A stretch of DNA of 64,000 bases, taken from NCBI RefSeq assembly GCF_900636825.1, contig NZ_LR134318.1, forward strand, positions 4,522,001 to 4,586,000, in the 5' to 3' direction. A model generated the notes under the pieces. It had not been told where the DNA came from, searched no databases, and saw only the letters and a list, made by a program, of their open reading frames with translations. Positions 35,501 to 44,114 of the stretch are shown here, piece after piece. Source of the stretch: Pseudomonas fluorescens (lineage in GTDB: Bacteria; Pseudomonadota; Gammaproteobacteria; Pseudomonadales; Pseudomonadaceae). The position numbers and the translations under genes are program-made. Positions within the stretch are counted from its first letter, which is position 1, and each line of letters starts with the position of its first letter.

Positions 35501-36682
35501 ATGCCTGACAACACCCGCCGCGCCCGTGACGAAGCCTTCTGGCAGACGTTTGCTGACCGTTACGATGTCCAGCCCGGCCCGGTCAATCTGGAGAACGGTT
35601 ACTTCGGGCGCATGTCGCGCACGGTGATCGAGGAATATCAGCGCAACATCGAGCTGATCAACACCAGTAACTCGGTGTACGTACGCCAGCGCTTTGAACA
35701 GCACGACAACCTCGAAATCCGCGCGCAACTGGCCGAACTGATCGGCGTGCACGCGCAAAGCGTCGCTCTGACGCGTAATGCCACCGAAGGTCTGCAATCC
35801 CTGATCCGCAATTACAATCGCCTGCAGCCGGGCGATCAGGTGCTGATCTGCGATCTGGAGTACGACACGGTCAAGGGCGCCATGCGCTGGCTGAGCAAGC
35901 ATCGTGGCGTCGAGGTCATCGAAATCGCGCACAGCCACCCGGCGAGTTTCGACAGCCTGCTGGACAGTTATCGCGAAGCGTTCATTCGCCATCCGAAACT
36001 GAAACTGATGGCCCTGACGCACGTCACCCACCGCACCGGCCTGGTCATGCCGGTGCAGGCCATCGCCGCACTGGCCAAAGAGCATGGCATCGACATCATC
36101 CTCGACGGCGCCCACGCCCTCGGCCAGATCGAGTTCGACCTCGAAGCGCTGGGCATCGCCTTCGCCGGCTACAACCTGCACAAGTGGATCGGCGCACCGC
36201 TGACGCTCGGCTTTATCTACATCGCCCCGCAGCGTTTGGCAGACATCGATCCGGACATGGGCGAAATGCATTACCCGGAGAACGACATCCGCGCCCGCAC
36301 CTCCTACAGCACGCCGAATATTCCGGCGCTGATGACGTTGCCGCTGGTGTTTGAGGAACACCGATCACTGGGCGGCGCACCCGCGAAAGGTGCGCGCCTC
36401 AATTACCTGCGTGAGCTGTGGGTCCGCGCCGTCCGGCAGTTGCCTGGCATCGAAGTGATGACGCCAGATGACCCGCGTCTGTGCTGCGGCATCAGCGCTC
36501 TGCGCTTCACTCGCCACGACGATCAACATGCCATGGCCGAACGCCTGCTCAAGGAATTCAACCTGTTCACCGTGATGCGTACCGGTGCTGCCTGCGGACC
36601 CTGCATTCGGATCACGCCGGGACTCACCACCACCGCTGACGACATGCAACTGCTGATCGGCGCACTGAATGCGCTGCGCTGA
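35501..36682 (+). CDS. class V aminotransferase / isopenicillin-N-epimerase-like
   Basis: PLP enzyme of 393 residues. The PLP lysine is in GYNLHKWIGAP, preceded by the aspartate region IILDGAHALGQIEFD and the NATEGLQSL phosphate-binding element. This resembles the isopenicillin N epimerase / cysteine-desulfurase-like class V group, where the chemistry may be racemisation, desulfuration or transamination. The ATG at 35501 is preferred to a TTG at 35492. The substrate is not predictable. Confidence 0.88.
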   Translation: MPDNTRRARDEAFWQTFADRYDVQPGPVNLENGYFGRMSRTVIEEYQRNIELINTSNSVYVRQRFEQHDNLEIRAQLAELIGVHAQSVALTRNATEGLQSLIRNYNRLQPGDQVLICDLEYDTVKGAMRWLSKHRGVEVIEIAHSHPASFDSLLDSYREAFIRHPKLKLMALTHVTHRTGLVMPVQAIAALAKEHGIDIILDGAHALGQIEFDLEALGIAFAGYNLHKWIGAPLTLGFIYIAPQRLADIDPDMGEMHYPENDIRARTSYSTPNIPALMTLPLVFEEHRSLGGAPAKGARLNYLRELWVRAVRQLPGIEVMTPDDPRLCCGISALRFTRHDDQHAMAERLLKEFNLFTVMRTGAACGPCIRITPGLTTTADDMQLLIGALNALR

Positions 36683-36687
36683 GCGGC

Positions 36688-37413
36688 TTACACCGTGTAC
36701 TTGTCAAAATCCTCAGGCTTGATCTGCGACGACACCGCAAAGGTGTCGATGCCGATAGTCAGGTGTCCGAAGTAGCCGTCCTCGTCACAGTCACGGCTGA
36801 TGGGCCAGACGGTCAGGGTCGAGTTTTTCCCGGCCATCTCTGCATAGTAAGTGTCCTCATGGTTGTCCAGCGGCCGCGAACATCGCCCTCGATAAGCCTT
36901 GGCGTTGAGCACCGCGCGTGACACTACCTCGGGAAAATACAACTGGCCGACCCAGGCGACGTTGCGCTCTTCCAGGTATTCATTGCCGGCGACGATGCGC
37001 ACAGCCACATGAATGTGCAGGGCGCGGCCAGCGTAGAAGCCCGGATAGATGGTGGTGAAGCGGACTCGGCCGCGGTGGTCGCAGAACTGGCTGCCACGCA
37101 GGTAGGTGTCGTCGTCGGTACGCGGGATGGAGCCAATGGCGTCGGCGTCGACTTCAATGTCCGGATTGATCCGGCTCCAGCCCGAATAGGCTCCGCGGGC
37201 GTTGCAATGCCAGATATCCACCAGCGCGCCGTTCACCGGCTCGCCCGTCATTGCATCGACAATGGTCAAACGCAGAATCAGCGGCAAGCCTTCGGCGCCT
37301 TCGCTGATGTTGCGGCGCAACAGTTTGGGATTGCGGAAATACGGCCCGGCGATTTGCTCGGGGGCCAGTTGGTACACCGTTTGCGGTGGCTGTGTTGCGG
37401 CATCTCGATCCAT
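36688..37413 (-). CDS. intradiol ring-cleavage dioxygenase-like protein
   Basis: 241 residues from the ATG at 37413. The core fold matches intradiol dioxygenases: VDIWHCNARGAYSGW and TIYPGFYAGRALHIHV hold the expected two tyrosine and two histidine Fe(III) ligands. Known relatives cleave catechol or protocatechuate; no other aromatic-degradation gene is nearby, so the substrate is open. It belongs to the stand-alone form widely seen in Pseudomonas and annotated only as dioxygenase. It is convergent with the class V aminotransferase, 5 bases apart. Confidence 0.85.
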   Translation of the reverse strand: MDRDAATQPPQTVYQLAPEQIAGPYFRNPKLLRRNISEGAEGLPLILRLTIVDAMTGEPVNGALVDIWHCNARGAYSGWSRINPDIEVDADAIGSIPRTDDDTYLRGSQFCDHRGRVRFTTIYPGFYAGRALHIHVAVRIVAGNEYLEERNVAWVGQLYFPEVVSRAVLNAKAYRGRCSRPLDNHEDTYYAEMAGKNSTLTVWPISRDCDEDGYFGHLTIGIDTFAVSSQIKPEDFDKYTV

Positions 37414-37508
37414 GACACACGTTCTCTCTTCCATAAGATGAACGCAGATTAGCGCCATGCCCCGGCGCGCGTGCGGTAACTATGTATCGCAGCGTAACTG
37501 TGGGAAGA

Positions 37509-37612
37509 AGATCAAAGGATCGCAGCCTCGTTGCACTCGACAGCTCCTACAGGGTCGTCGACACCATGCGATCGATGTAGGAGCTGTCGAGTGCAACGAG
37601 GCTGCGATCTTC
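37509..37612. repeat. REP variant pair (type C)
   Basis: Both arms carry the insert GTCGAGTGCAACGAGG between GTAGGAGCT and CTGCGATC, giving long pairing arms. Confidence 0.88.
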
Positions 37613-37635
37613 TGACGTTGGCTTTTCTGCGGACA

Positions 37636-37669
37636 AAAAAAACGGTGCGCCGACCAAGCGCACCGAAAA
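37636..37669 (-). terminator. terminator of the zwf-pgl-eda operon
   Basis: Stem CGGTGCGC (37643-37650) with GCGCACCG (37658-37665), followed on the minus strand by T8. Confidence 0.92.
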
Positions 37670-37717
37670 GCCGTAGAACACACAACGAAGTGTCTGGTAA
37701 CAATCAATCCAGCAGCA

Positions 37718-38383
37718 TCAGTCCAGCAGCGCCAAGGCCTCGGCGGTGCATTCCTGAATGCGTGCCCAGTCGCCGTTCTTGATCCACTCCGGATCCAGCA
37801 TCCAGCTACCGCCCACGCACATGACGTTTTTCAGCGCCATGTAGCTCTTGATATTGGCCGGGCTGACGCCGCCAGTCGGGCAGAATTTCACTTCGCCAAA
37901 CGGGCCGCCAAGGGCCTTGATCGCCGCCACGCCGCCACTGACTTCGGCGGGGAACAGCTTGAAGCGGCGATAGCCCAGACCGTAGCCTTCCATGATGCCC
38001 GAGGCATTGCTGATGCCCGGCAACAGCGGAATCGGGCTGTCGACGCTGGCTTCAAGCAAGTCGCGAGTGATGCCCGGGGTGACGATGAATTGCGAACCCG
38101 CCGCTTCCGCCGCTGCGAGCATGTTGCGGTCGAGCACGGTGCCGGCACCGGTCATCAGTTCCGGACGCTGTTCGCGCAGGATCTGAATGGCCTTGAGGCC
38201 GAACTGCGAACGCAGGGTCACTTCCAGAGCGGTCAGACCACCGGCGGCGAGGGCATCGGCCAGCGGCAGCACATCCTGCTCGCGAGCGATGGTGATCACT
38301 GGCAGGATCCGCGCCTTGGCGCAGAGACTGTCGATCAGGGCAACTTTGTCCGCCATGGAAACGGTCGGGGATGGGGTTGTCAT
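37718..38383 (-). CDS. eda: KDPG aldolase Eda
   Basis: 2-keto-3-deoxy-6-phosphogluconate aldolase of 221 residues, which splits KDPG to pyruvate and glyceraldehyde 3-phosphate. The active-site glutamate is in LEVTLRS, the Schiff-base lysine is in RFKLFPAEVSGG, and the phosphate-binding PTGGVSPANI follows. Start at 38383 with an AAGGAACAGCCGCT ribosome site. It lies 17 bases after pgl, the last gene of zwf-pgl-eda. Confidence 0.96.
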   Translation of the reverse strand: MTTPSPTVSMADKVALIDSLCAKARILPVITIAREQDVLPLADALAAGGLTALEVTLRSQFGLKAIQILREQRPELMTGAGTVLDRNMLAAAEAAGSQFIVTPGITRDLLEASVDSPIPLLPGISNASGIMEGYGLGYRRFKLFPAEVSGGVAAIKALGGPFGEVKFCPTGGVSPANIKSYMALKNVMCVGGSWMLDPEWIKNGDWARIQECTAEALALLD

Positions 38384-38400
38384 AGCGGCTGTTCCTTGGC

Positions 38401-39114
38401 TCATGGGCACCAGTAAATCTCTAACGTAGGTTGCAGAAACGCGCGCACCGGCATGGCCGCGACGTCATCGGATGCCAGTGCGGCATTCAGGGTGGTCAGT
38501 TTCGACTGACCGGAAATCGACAGAATCTTGTGTCGCGCCGATGCCAGCAGCGCGCGGCTCATGGTCAGGCGCTGACGCGGCACGCTTGGCGCCAGCATCG
38601 GCCAGCAACGGCGCGTGCCATCGGCTTGCAGCGCTTCGGCGAGGTTCGGGCTGTCGGGGAACAGCGAGGCGGTGTGCCCGTCATCGCCCATGCCCAGCAC
38701 CAGGACATCGATTGGCGGCAGTTCGCCGAGCAAACGATCAGCCTGTTCAGCAGCCTGCTCGACATTCGCCGCTGCGCTGTAGAGGCTGAGGAACTGCGCC
38801 TTGGCTGCCGGGCCTTTGAGCAGATATTGCTTGAGCAGGCCGGCATTGCTGTCGGCGTGTTCGACTGGCACCCAGCGCTCATCGGCGAGGGTGATCACGA
38901 CGCTGGCCCAGTCCAGTTCCTGTTTCGCCAGGTGCTGGAAAAACGCCACCGGGCTGCGTCCGCCGGACACCACCAGCACCGCGTTGCCGCGTGCCGCAAT
39001 GGCTTCGCTCAATAGCCTGGCGACATTCAGCGCCAGGCCTTCGGCCAGCAGCGCGGGGCTGTTGAATTGGTGGGCATTTACGCCCGCAGGCAGTTGCACA
39101 TCAGATATCGCCAT
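38401..39114 (-). CDS. pgl: 6-phosphogluconolactonase
   Basis: Lactonase of 237 residues that hydrolyses 6-phosphogluconolactone. Family motifs: VSGGRSPVAFFQHLA near 48-62, DERWVPVEHADSN, and GMGDDGHTASLFPDSP. It overlaps the end of zwf by 14 bases, so the two are coupled. Confidence 0.96.
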   Translation of the reverse strand: MAISDVQLPAGVNAHQFNSPALLAEGLALNVARLLSEAIAARGNAVLVVSGGRSPVAFFQHLAKQELDWASVVITLADERWVPVEHADSNAGLLKQYLLKGPAAKAQFLSLYSAAANVEQAAEQADRLLGELPPIDVLVLGMGDDGHTASLFPDSPNLAEALQADGTRRCWPMLAPSVPRQRLTMSRALLASARHKILSISGQSKLTTLNAALASDDVAAMPVRAFLQPTLEIYWCP

Positions 39115-40567
39115 ACCACGACCTCCCGTCCCGCGTGATCAATGCAATGGAGCTCATCGGCCCCCACGACCCGGCCGCATACGGCTTGGGCGCGTCACCG
39201 GATTTTTTCCATCCGGCGATCAGCTGGTCACACCACTTCCACGCGGCTTCGATTTCATCTTTACGGACAAACAGGTTCTGATTGCCGTTCATCACTTCCA
39301 GCAACAACCGCTCGTAGGCATCGGGGATCCGCGCGCTACGCCAGGTGTCGGAGAAATTCAATTGCAGCGGGCCGCTGCGCAGTTGCATGCCTTTGTCCAG
39401 GCCCTGCTCTTTGGTCATCACGCGCAAGGAAATGCCTTCGTCCGGTTGCAGGCGAATGATCAGTTTGTTGCTGATCTGCAGGCGCTGCTCCGGGGCGAAG
39501 ATGTAGTGCGACGGTTCCTTGAAATGGATGACGATCTGCGAGAGTTTCTGCGGCATGCGCTTGCCGGTACGCAAGTAAAACGGCACGCCAGCCCAACGCC
39601 AGTTACGAATATCGGCACGCAGAGCGACGAAGGTTTCGGTGTCGCTCTGAGTGTTGGAGTTCGGTTCTTCGAGATAACCCGGTACCGATTTGCCTTCGCT
39701 GTAGCCGGCGATGTATTGGCCGCGCACCACTTGTGTGGTCAGGCCTTCCGGGCTGATCGGCGCCAGCGCCTTGAGCACTTTTACCTTCTCGTCACGGATG
39801 CTGTCGGCGGACAAATCGGCCGGCGGATCCATGGCGATCAGGCACAGCAGCTGCAGCAGGTGGTTCTGGATCATGTCGCGCAGTTGGCCGGCCTTGTCGA
39901 AATAGCCCCAACGGCCTTCGATACCAACCTTTTCGGCGACGGTGATTTCCACGTGGGAAATGTAATTCTGGTTCCACTGGGTTTCGAACAGGCTGTTGGC
40001 GAAACGCAGGGCGATCAGGTTCTGAACGGTTTCCTTGCCCAGATAATGGTCGATGCGGTAAGTGCGGTTTTCCGGGAAGAACTGCGCCACGGCATCGTTC
40101 ACTTTTCGCGACGACTCCAGATCGGAACCGATCGGCTTTTCCAGCACAACGCGGGTGTTCTCGGCCAGACCAACCTTCGCCAGGTTTTCGCAGATCGCGC
40201 CGTAAACCGCTGCCGGGGTGGCGAAATAGGCAATCATGCGCTGCGTGCTGCCGGCCAGTTCGGCCAGTGCCACGTAATCTTCAGATTTGAGGAAATCGAC
40301 GTGCAGATAGGTCAGGCGCGCGAGAAAGCGCTCGGCCACGGTTTCGTTGAGTTCCTTGCCGACGTAACGGCGCAATTCAGCGGCGATGAACGCCATGTGC
40401 TGCTGCTCGCTGCCCGGCTCACGGGCCAACGCGATGATGCGCGTGTCCTCGTGCAGCAGGTCGGCACCGTCAAGGTGATATAGGGCTGGAAACAGCTTGC
40501 GCAGGGCCAGATCGCCTAGCGCGCCGAACAAGGCAAAGGTGCACGGTTCAACCGTAATGGAGGGCAT
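39101..40567 (-). CDS. zwf: glucose-6-phosphate 1-dehydrogenase
   Basis: 488 residues. The nucleotide-binding FGALGDLALRKLFPALY is at the N-terminus (a GxxGDLA pattern), and the substrate/catalytic motif RIDHYLGKE follows. It oxidises glucose 6-phosphate with NAD(P)+. It is the first gene of zwf-pgl-eda and divergent from hexR, with a candidate HexR operator in the gap. Confidence 0.96.
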   Translation of the reverse strand: MPSITVEPCTFALFGALGDLALRKLFPALYHLDGADLLHEDTRIIALAREPGSEQQHMAFIAAELRRYVGKELNETVAERFLARLTYLHVDFLKSEDYVALAELAGSTQRMIAYFATPAAVYGAICENLAKVGLAENTRVVLEKPIGSDLESSRKVNDAVAQFFPENRTYRIDHYLGKETVQNLIALRFANSLFETQWNQNYISHVEITVAEKVGIEGRWGYFDKAGQLRDMIQNHLLQLLCLIAMDPPADLSADSIRDEKVKVLKALAPISPEGLTTQVVRGQYIAGYSEGKSVPGYLEEPNSNTQSDTETFVALRADIRNWRWAGVPFYLRTGKRMPQKLSQIVIHFKEPSHYIFAPEQRLQISNKLIIRLQPDEGISLRVMTKEQGLDKGMQLRSGPLQLNFSDTWRSARIPDAYERLLLEVMNGNQNLFVRKDEIEAAWKWCDQLIAGWKKSGDAPKPYAAGSWGPMSSIALITRDGRSWYGDI

Positions 40568-40632
40568 GATGTTTGTTCTTTTATCAAGTTAAGCTACAAA
40601 TACCTTTTTTCAAGGCATCACTCAAGGGAAAA

Positions 40633-40651
40633 TGTAGTAATAACCACAACA
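40633..40651. promoter_or_regulatory. candidate HexR operator (zwf/hexR)
   Basis: TGTAGT-N7-ACAACA; one mismatch from the symmetric TGTTGT-N7-ACAACA. It lies 66 bases upstream of the zwf start and 134 upstream of hexR. Confidence 0.6.
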
Positions 40652-40784
40652 TTTTCGCAGAATACTCAATCCGAGTGGTGGTCGCCCGGACGCATCAGTA
40701 GGATAGGCCACCGTCACGGGCCATATCAAAGGCCCAATTTGCATAGCCCGACGCACCTTTGCGTCGGTGAATCAGGAATTTCAT

Positions 40785-41654
40785 ATGGACCGCGTGCGAA
40801 ATTTACTGGAACAGATCCAGAGTCGCCTTGCAGAACTGAACAAGGCCGAACGTAAGGTCGCCGAGGTGATTCTGCTCAATCCGCAGCAGGCCACCCGCTT
40901 CAGCATCGCCGCCCTCGCCCAGGCGGCGTCGGTGAGTGAACCGACGGTCAACCGTTTCTGCCGTTCGTTCGGCGTCAGCGGCTACCCCGAACTCAAACTG
41001 CAACTGGCACAGAGCCTGGCCAGTGGCGCGGCGTATGTCAGCCGCGCGGTCGAGGCGGATGACAATCCCGAAGCCTATACGCAGAAGATCTTCGGCAGTG
41101 CCATCGCCTCGCTGGACAGTGCGTGTCAGGCCCTTGATCCGAACCTGATCAGCCGCGCCGTCGACCTGTTGATTCAGGCGCGGCAGATCCACTTTTTCGG
41201 CCTCGGCGCTTCCGCCCCGGTGGCGCTGGATGCGCAGCACAAGTTCTTCCGCTTCAACCTCGCGGTTACTGCGCATGCCGATGTCTTGATGCAGCGGATG
41301 ATTGCTTCGGTGGCGCATACCGGGGAATTGTTCGTGATCATTTCCTACACCGGGCGTACCCGTGAGTTGGTGGAAGTGGCGCGGATTGCTCGGGAAAACG
41401 GCGCTTCGGTATTGGGTCTGACCGCGGAAAACTCTCCGCTGGCCAAGGCCAGTACGCTGAGCCTGAACATCCCACTGCCGGAAGATACCGACATCTATAT
41501 GCCGATGACGTCGCGGATCATTCAATTGACGGTGCTGGATGTGTTGGCGACGGGGATGACCTTGCGTCGCGGGGTGGATTTCCAACCGCATCTGCGCAAG
41601 ATCAAAGAGAGTTTGAATGCCAGCCGGTATCCGGTTGGAGATGAGTTCAACTAA
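40785..41654 (+). CDS. hexR: RpiR-family repressor HexR
   Basis: 289 residues from the ATG at 40785 behind CAGGAATTTC. The N-terminal helix-turn-helix (SIAALAQAASVSEPTVNRFC) is followed by a SIS sugar-phosphate domain (HFFGLGASAPVALDAQHKFF and VIISYTGRTRELVEVA). HexR represses zwf and edd/gap in pseudomonads and is released by KDPG. It is followed by a MITE-like repeat. Confidence 0.95.
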   Translation: MDRVRNLLEQIQSRLAELNKAERKVAEVILLNPQQATRFSIAALAQAASVSEPTVNRFCRSFGVSGYPELKLQLAQSLASGAAYVSRAVEADDNPEAYTQKIFGSAIASLDSACQALDPNLISRAVDLLIQARQIHFFGLGASAPVALDAQHKFFRFNLAVTAHADVLMQRMIASVAHTGELFVIISYTGRTRELVEVARIARENGASVLGLTAENSPLAKASTLSLNIPLPEDTDIYMPMTSRIIQLTVLDVLATGMTLRRGVDFQPHLRKIKESLNASRYPVGDEFN

Positions 41655-41658
41655 AGAT

Positions 41659-41837
41659 CAAAAGCCCCTCACCCCAGCCCTCTCCCGGAGGGAGAGGGGG
41701 CGGACCGAAGTGTCTTGCGCTGTACATCGGCCTGAAATATCCAGTCGATTATGGATTCAGCACTGCTGTTTCATTTTGGCGTAATTCTTAAGCATCCCCC
41801 GATCGGTCCCCTCTCCCTCCGGGAGAGGGCTAGGGTG
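41659..41837. repeat. MITE-like repeat, second copy, left part (interrupted)
   Basis: Same 185-bp repeat as at 7888-8072, with conserved ends and a diverged centre. Its last six bases lie beyond the insertion sequence at 43121-43126. Confidence 0.85.
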
Positions 41838-43117
41838 GGTAAAAACCGGATACATCCTTTACGTTTGAGACCGGGGACATGGTTTACAGGTATCAATCGT
41901 GGTCAGGAGGTGCTGACCATGCCCTGGAAACAAGAGTCCCCAATGGATCAACGAGTAAAGTTAATCAGCGATTGGCTTAGCGGCAGCTACACCAAAAGCC
42001 AGTTAAGCCGGCGGTATGGTGTCAGCCGCCCTACCATCGACAAGTGGTTGGACCGATACGCAGCGTTGGGCGTTGATGGTTTGAAAGAGCAGTCGCGCAA
42101 GCCGCTGAACTGCCCTCATCAAACTTCCGACGAAATCATTGCCAAGTTGTTTGCCAAGAAAAACGAACATCCCGATCGAGGGCCCAAACAGATCATCGAT
42201 CGCCTGCGCGTTTCCGATCCGCATATCCAGTGGCCGGCGGCGAGTACTGCCGGAGAGTGGTTGAAGAAAGCTGGTTTGGTCATGGCGCGACGACCTTATC
42301 CCCCACGTCCCCGTGCGCCAACGCATTTGCGTCCGGTCGACGCGCCCAATCAGACCTGGTGTGCTGATTACAAAGGGCAGTTCAAAATGCAGGACGGTAA
42401 CTGGTGCTACCCGCTTACCATTACCGATCAGATGAGCCGCTTTTTATTCGTCTGTCGAGCTTTGCCCAGTACGCATGGCGCGCCGACGCGGGAAGGCTTC
42501 GAGTGGGCTTTTCGAGAATATGGGCTGCCGGATGTGATCCGCACTGACAATGGCGCTCCTTTTGCCTCGACAGGACTGGCGCGACTTTCGAAGTTATCAG
42601 TTTGGTTCATCAGGCTTGGAATCCATGTCGAAACGATTACGCCTGGCCGTCCCGACCAAAATGGTCGACATGAACGGATGCATCGAACGCTAAAGGCAGC
42701 GGTGCCACCTGCGGAAAACCTTGTGCGCCAGCAGCTGGCTTTTCAGGATTTCATCCAAGACTTCAACCACCACCGACCCCACACCGCGCTGGGCATGAAA
42801 CCGCCAGCTTCGGTCTATAGCCCGTCGGAACGTGCTTATCCCGGTCACTTGCCTGCCCTTGAATACGGCTCTGATGTTGAAGTACGCAAGGTTCGGTCAA
42901 ATGGTGAAATCAAATGGAAAGGACAGCTGATTTTTCTCGGAGAGGCTTTGATTGGAGAGGACATCGCGTTGAAGGAAGTGGCAGATGATGCTTGGGAGCT
43001 GTACCTTTGCAGCCACTGTTTAGGCAGGCTTGAACACGGCGCTAAACGCGTAGCAAGCCTGTAAAGGTGTAAACGATGTCCCCGGTCTAATTTGTAAAGG
43101 ATGTACCGGTCTCTACA
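41838..43117 (+). mobile_element. IS481-family insertion sequence
   Basis: 1,280-base element with inverted ends of about 45 bases. Both ends contain TACATCCTTTAC and AGACCGGGGACAT in the same order, with GTTTAC at the inner border. It is flanked by GTG on each side (apparent 3-base duplication). Removing it with one GTG restores the MITE-like repeat exactly, which fixes the borders. Confidence 0.88.
41919..43064 (+). CDS. IS481-family transposase
   Basis: 381 residues from the ATG at 41919; the reading frame is open further upstream into the repeat, but those residues are not family-like. The N-terminal helix-turn-helix (KSQLSRRYGVSRPTIDKWL) is followed by the DDE integrase core: D in WCADYKG, D in VIRTDNGAPF, and E in QNGRHERMHRTLK. 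The gene is intact and likely active. The C-terminus resembles other IS481 elements with a short variable tail. Confidence 0.93.
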   Translation: MPWKQESPMDQRVKLISDWLSGSYTKSQLSRRYGVSRPTIDKWLDRYAALGVDGLKEQSRKPLNCPHQTSDEIIAKLFAKKNEHPDRGPKQIIDRLRVSDPHIQWPAASTAGEWLKKAGLVMARRPYPPRPRAPTHLRPVDAPNQTWCADYKGQFKMQDGNWCYPLTITDQMSRFLFVCRALPSTHGAPTREGFEWAFREYGLPDVIRTDNGAPFASTGLARLSKLSVWFIRLGIHVETITPGRPDQNGRHERMHRTLKAAVPPAENLVRQQLAFQDFIQDFNHHRPHTALGMKPPASVYSPSERAYPGHLPALEYGSDVEVRKVRSNGEIKWKGQLIFLGEALIGEDIALKEVADDAWELYLCSHCLGRLEHGAKRVASL

Positions 43118-43145
43118 GTGAGGGCATACGATGTGACTGACACAC

Positions 43146-44000
43146 TCAAGCCGCCGCCCACGCCTGCAAACTCAAATGCGCCTTCTCCCCCGGTGCCAGG
43201 TGCAAACTGTCCGTGCCGCCCGTCGCGGCTTCCACGCACACGAACTCAGAGATCTCATCCCAACTCACGCCCAGCAACGGTCGCGCTCCCGGATGCCAGA
43301 CCACCGTATCGCCGCTGTCACCGGTATCGATGCACAACTCGCGTTGCCAGGCGTGGTCTTTGAGCTGCAATTCGCCGTCATGCTGGAACACCCGCTGACA
43401 ACCGCCGTCCACTCGTAACTCACCTTCCTGCTGACAAACCTGGCGGCTCAATTGGTCATAACCCTGCGCACCCTCGAGGCCAGACAGCGCTATCTCACCA
43501 ACATCGCCAATACGCCAGTAAGCGTGCAAAGCCTGGCTCAACTGGCACGGCATGTCGTCCTGATGCTCGGTACTCAGGCGTAATTCCATGCGTTCACCCA
43601 GATGCGCGTGCAGGTCAACCTGCCAGTCACACAGCTGCAACTGCCAGTGCAAGCGCACGCCGTCTTCGGCACTACTACTGTCGAGCAGTTTCCAGTCGAG
43701 CAATCGCGCCCAACCATGCGACGGCCACGCGTTTTCGCTCGGATGGCGGCCATACCACGGCCAGCACACCGGAACACCGCCACGGATCGCGCCGACATGG
43801 GGCCACTTCGCCGCACACCACAACCACGGCTTTTGCCCACGGGGTTGAAAGTGCAGCAACTGCGCGCCCTGACGACTGAACACCGCCTGACACAGCGGAT
43901 GATCGATCACCAACACATCGCGCATCTGATAGCGCTCCCAGGCGAATGTCGGCCGTTCGCGCAGGGATTTGAAGAAGCGTTGCAGCGGATGCTCATGCAT
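43146..44000 (-). CDS. D-hexose-6-phosphate mutarotase (aldose 1-epimerase-like)
   Basis: 284 residues with the galactose-mutarotase fold. Conserved histidines are in PFGRHP-like YGRHPSENAWPSHGWARLLDW, with the C-terminal catalytic glutamate in FVCVEAATGG. It speeds up anomer exchange of glucose 6-phosphate for Zwf. It is downstream of oprB (115 bases, after a terminator) in the glucose uptake cluster. Confidence 0.9.
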   Translation of the reverse strand: MHEHPLQRFFKSLRERPTFAWERYQMRDVLVIDHPLCQAVFSRQGAQLLHFQPRGQKPWLWCAAKWPHVGAIRGGVPVCWPWYGRHPSENAWPSHGWARLLDWKLLDSSSAEDGVRLHWQLQLCDWQVDLHAHLGERMELRLSTEHQDDMPCQLSQALHAYWRIGDVGEIALSGLEGAQGYDQLSRQVCQQEGELRVDGGCQRVFQHDGELQLKDHAWQRELCIDTGDSGDTVVWHPGARPLLGVSWDEISEFVCVEAATGGTDSLHLAPGEKAHLSLQAWAAA

Positions 44001-44049
44001 TGGCCACGGTCCTGAACTCGTCTTTCACAGGGCGGCGCCTGGCCCCAAA

Positions 44050-44076
44050 AAAAAGCGGACAGCCTGGGCTGTCCGC
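44050..44076 (-). terminator. terminator of oprB
   Basis: Stem GCGGACAGCC (44055-44064) with GGCTGTCCGC (44067-44076), followed on the minus strand by T8. Confidence 0.93.
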
Positions 44077-44114
44077 AAATATGCGCACATAGAGAGGAGC
44101 TTATCGCAGACGCG

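Noticed and set aside
41751..41918. In-frame N-terminal extension of the IS481 transposase
   Set aside because: These codons come from the MITE-like repeat and the inverted end of the element, outside any transposase family region; the ATG at 41919 gives the normal start.
43490..43503. AGCGCTATCTCACC inside the mutarotase gene, similar to the gntT operator
   Set aside because: It lies in mid-coding sequence and only the AGCGCTA half matches; chance occurrence is likely.
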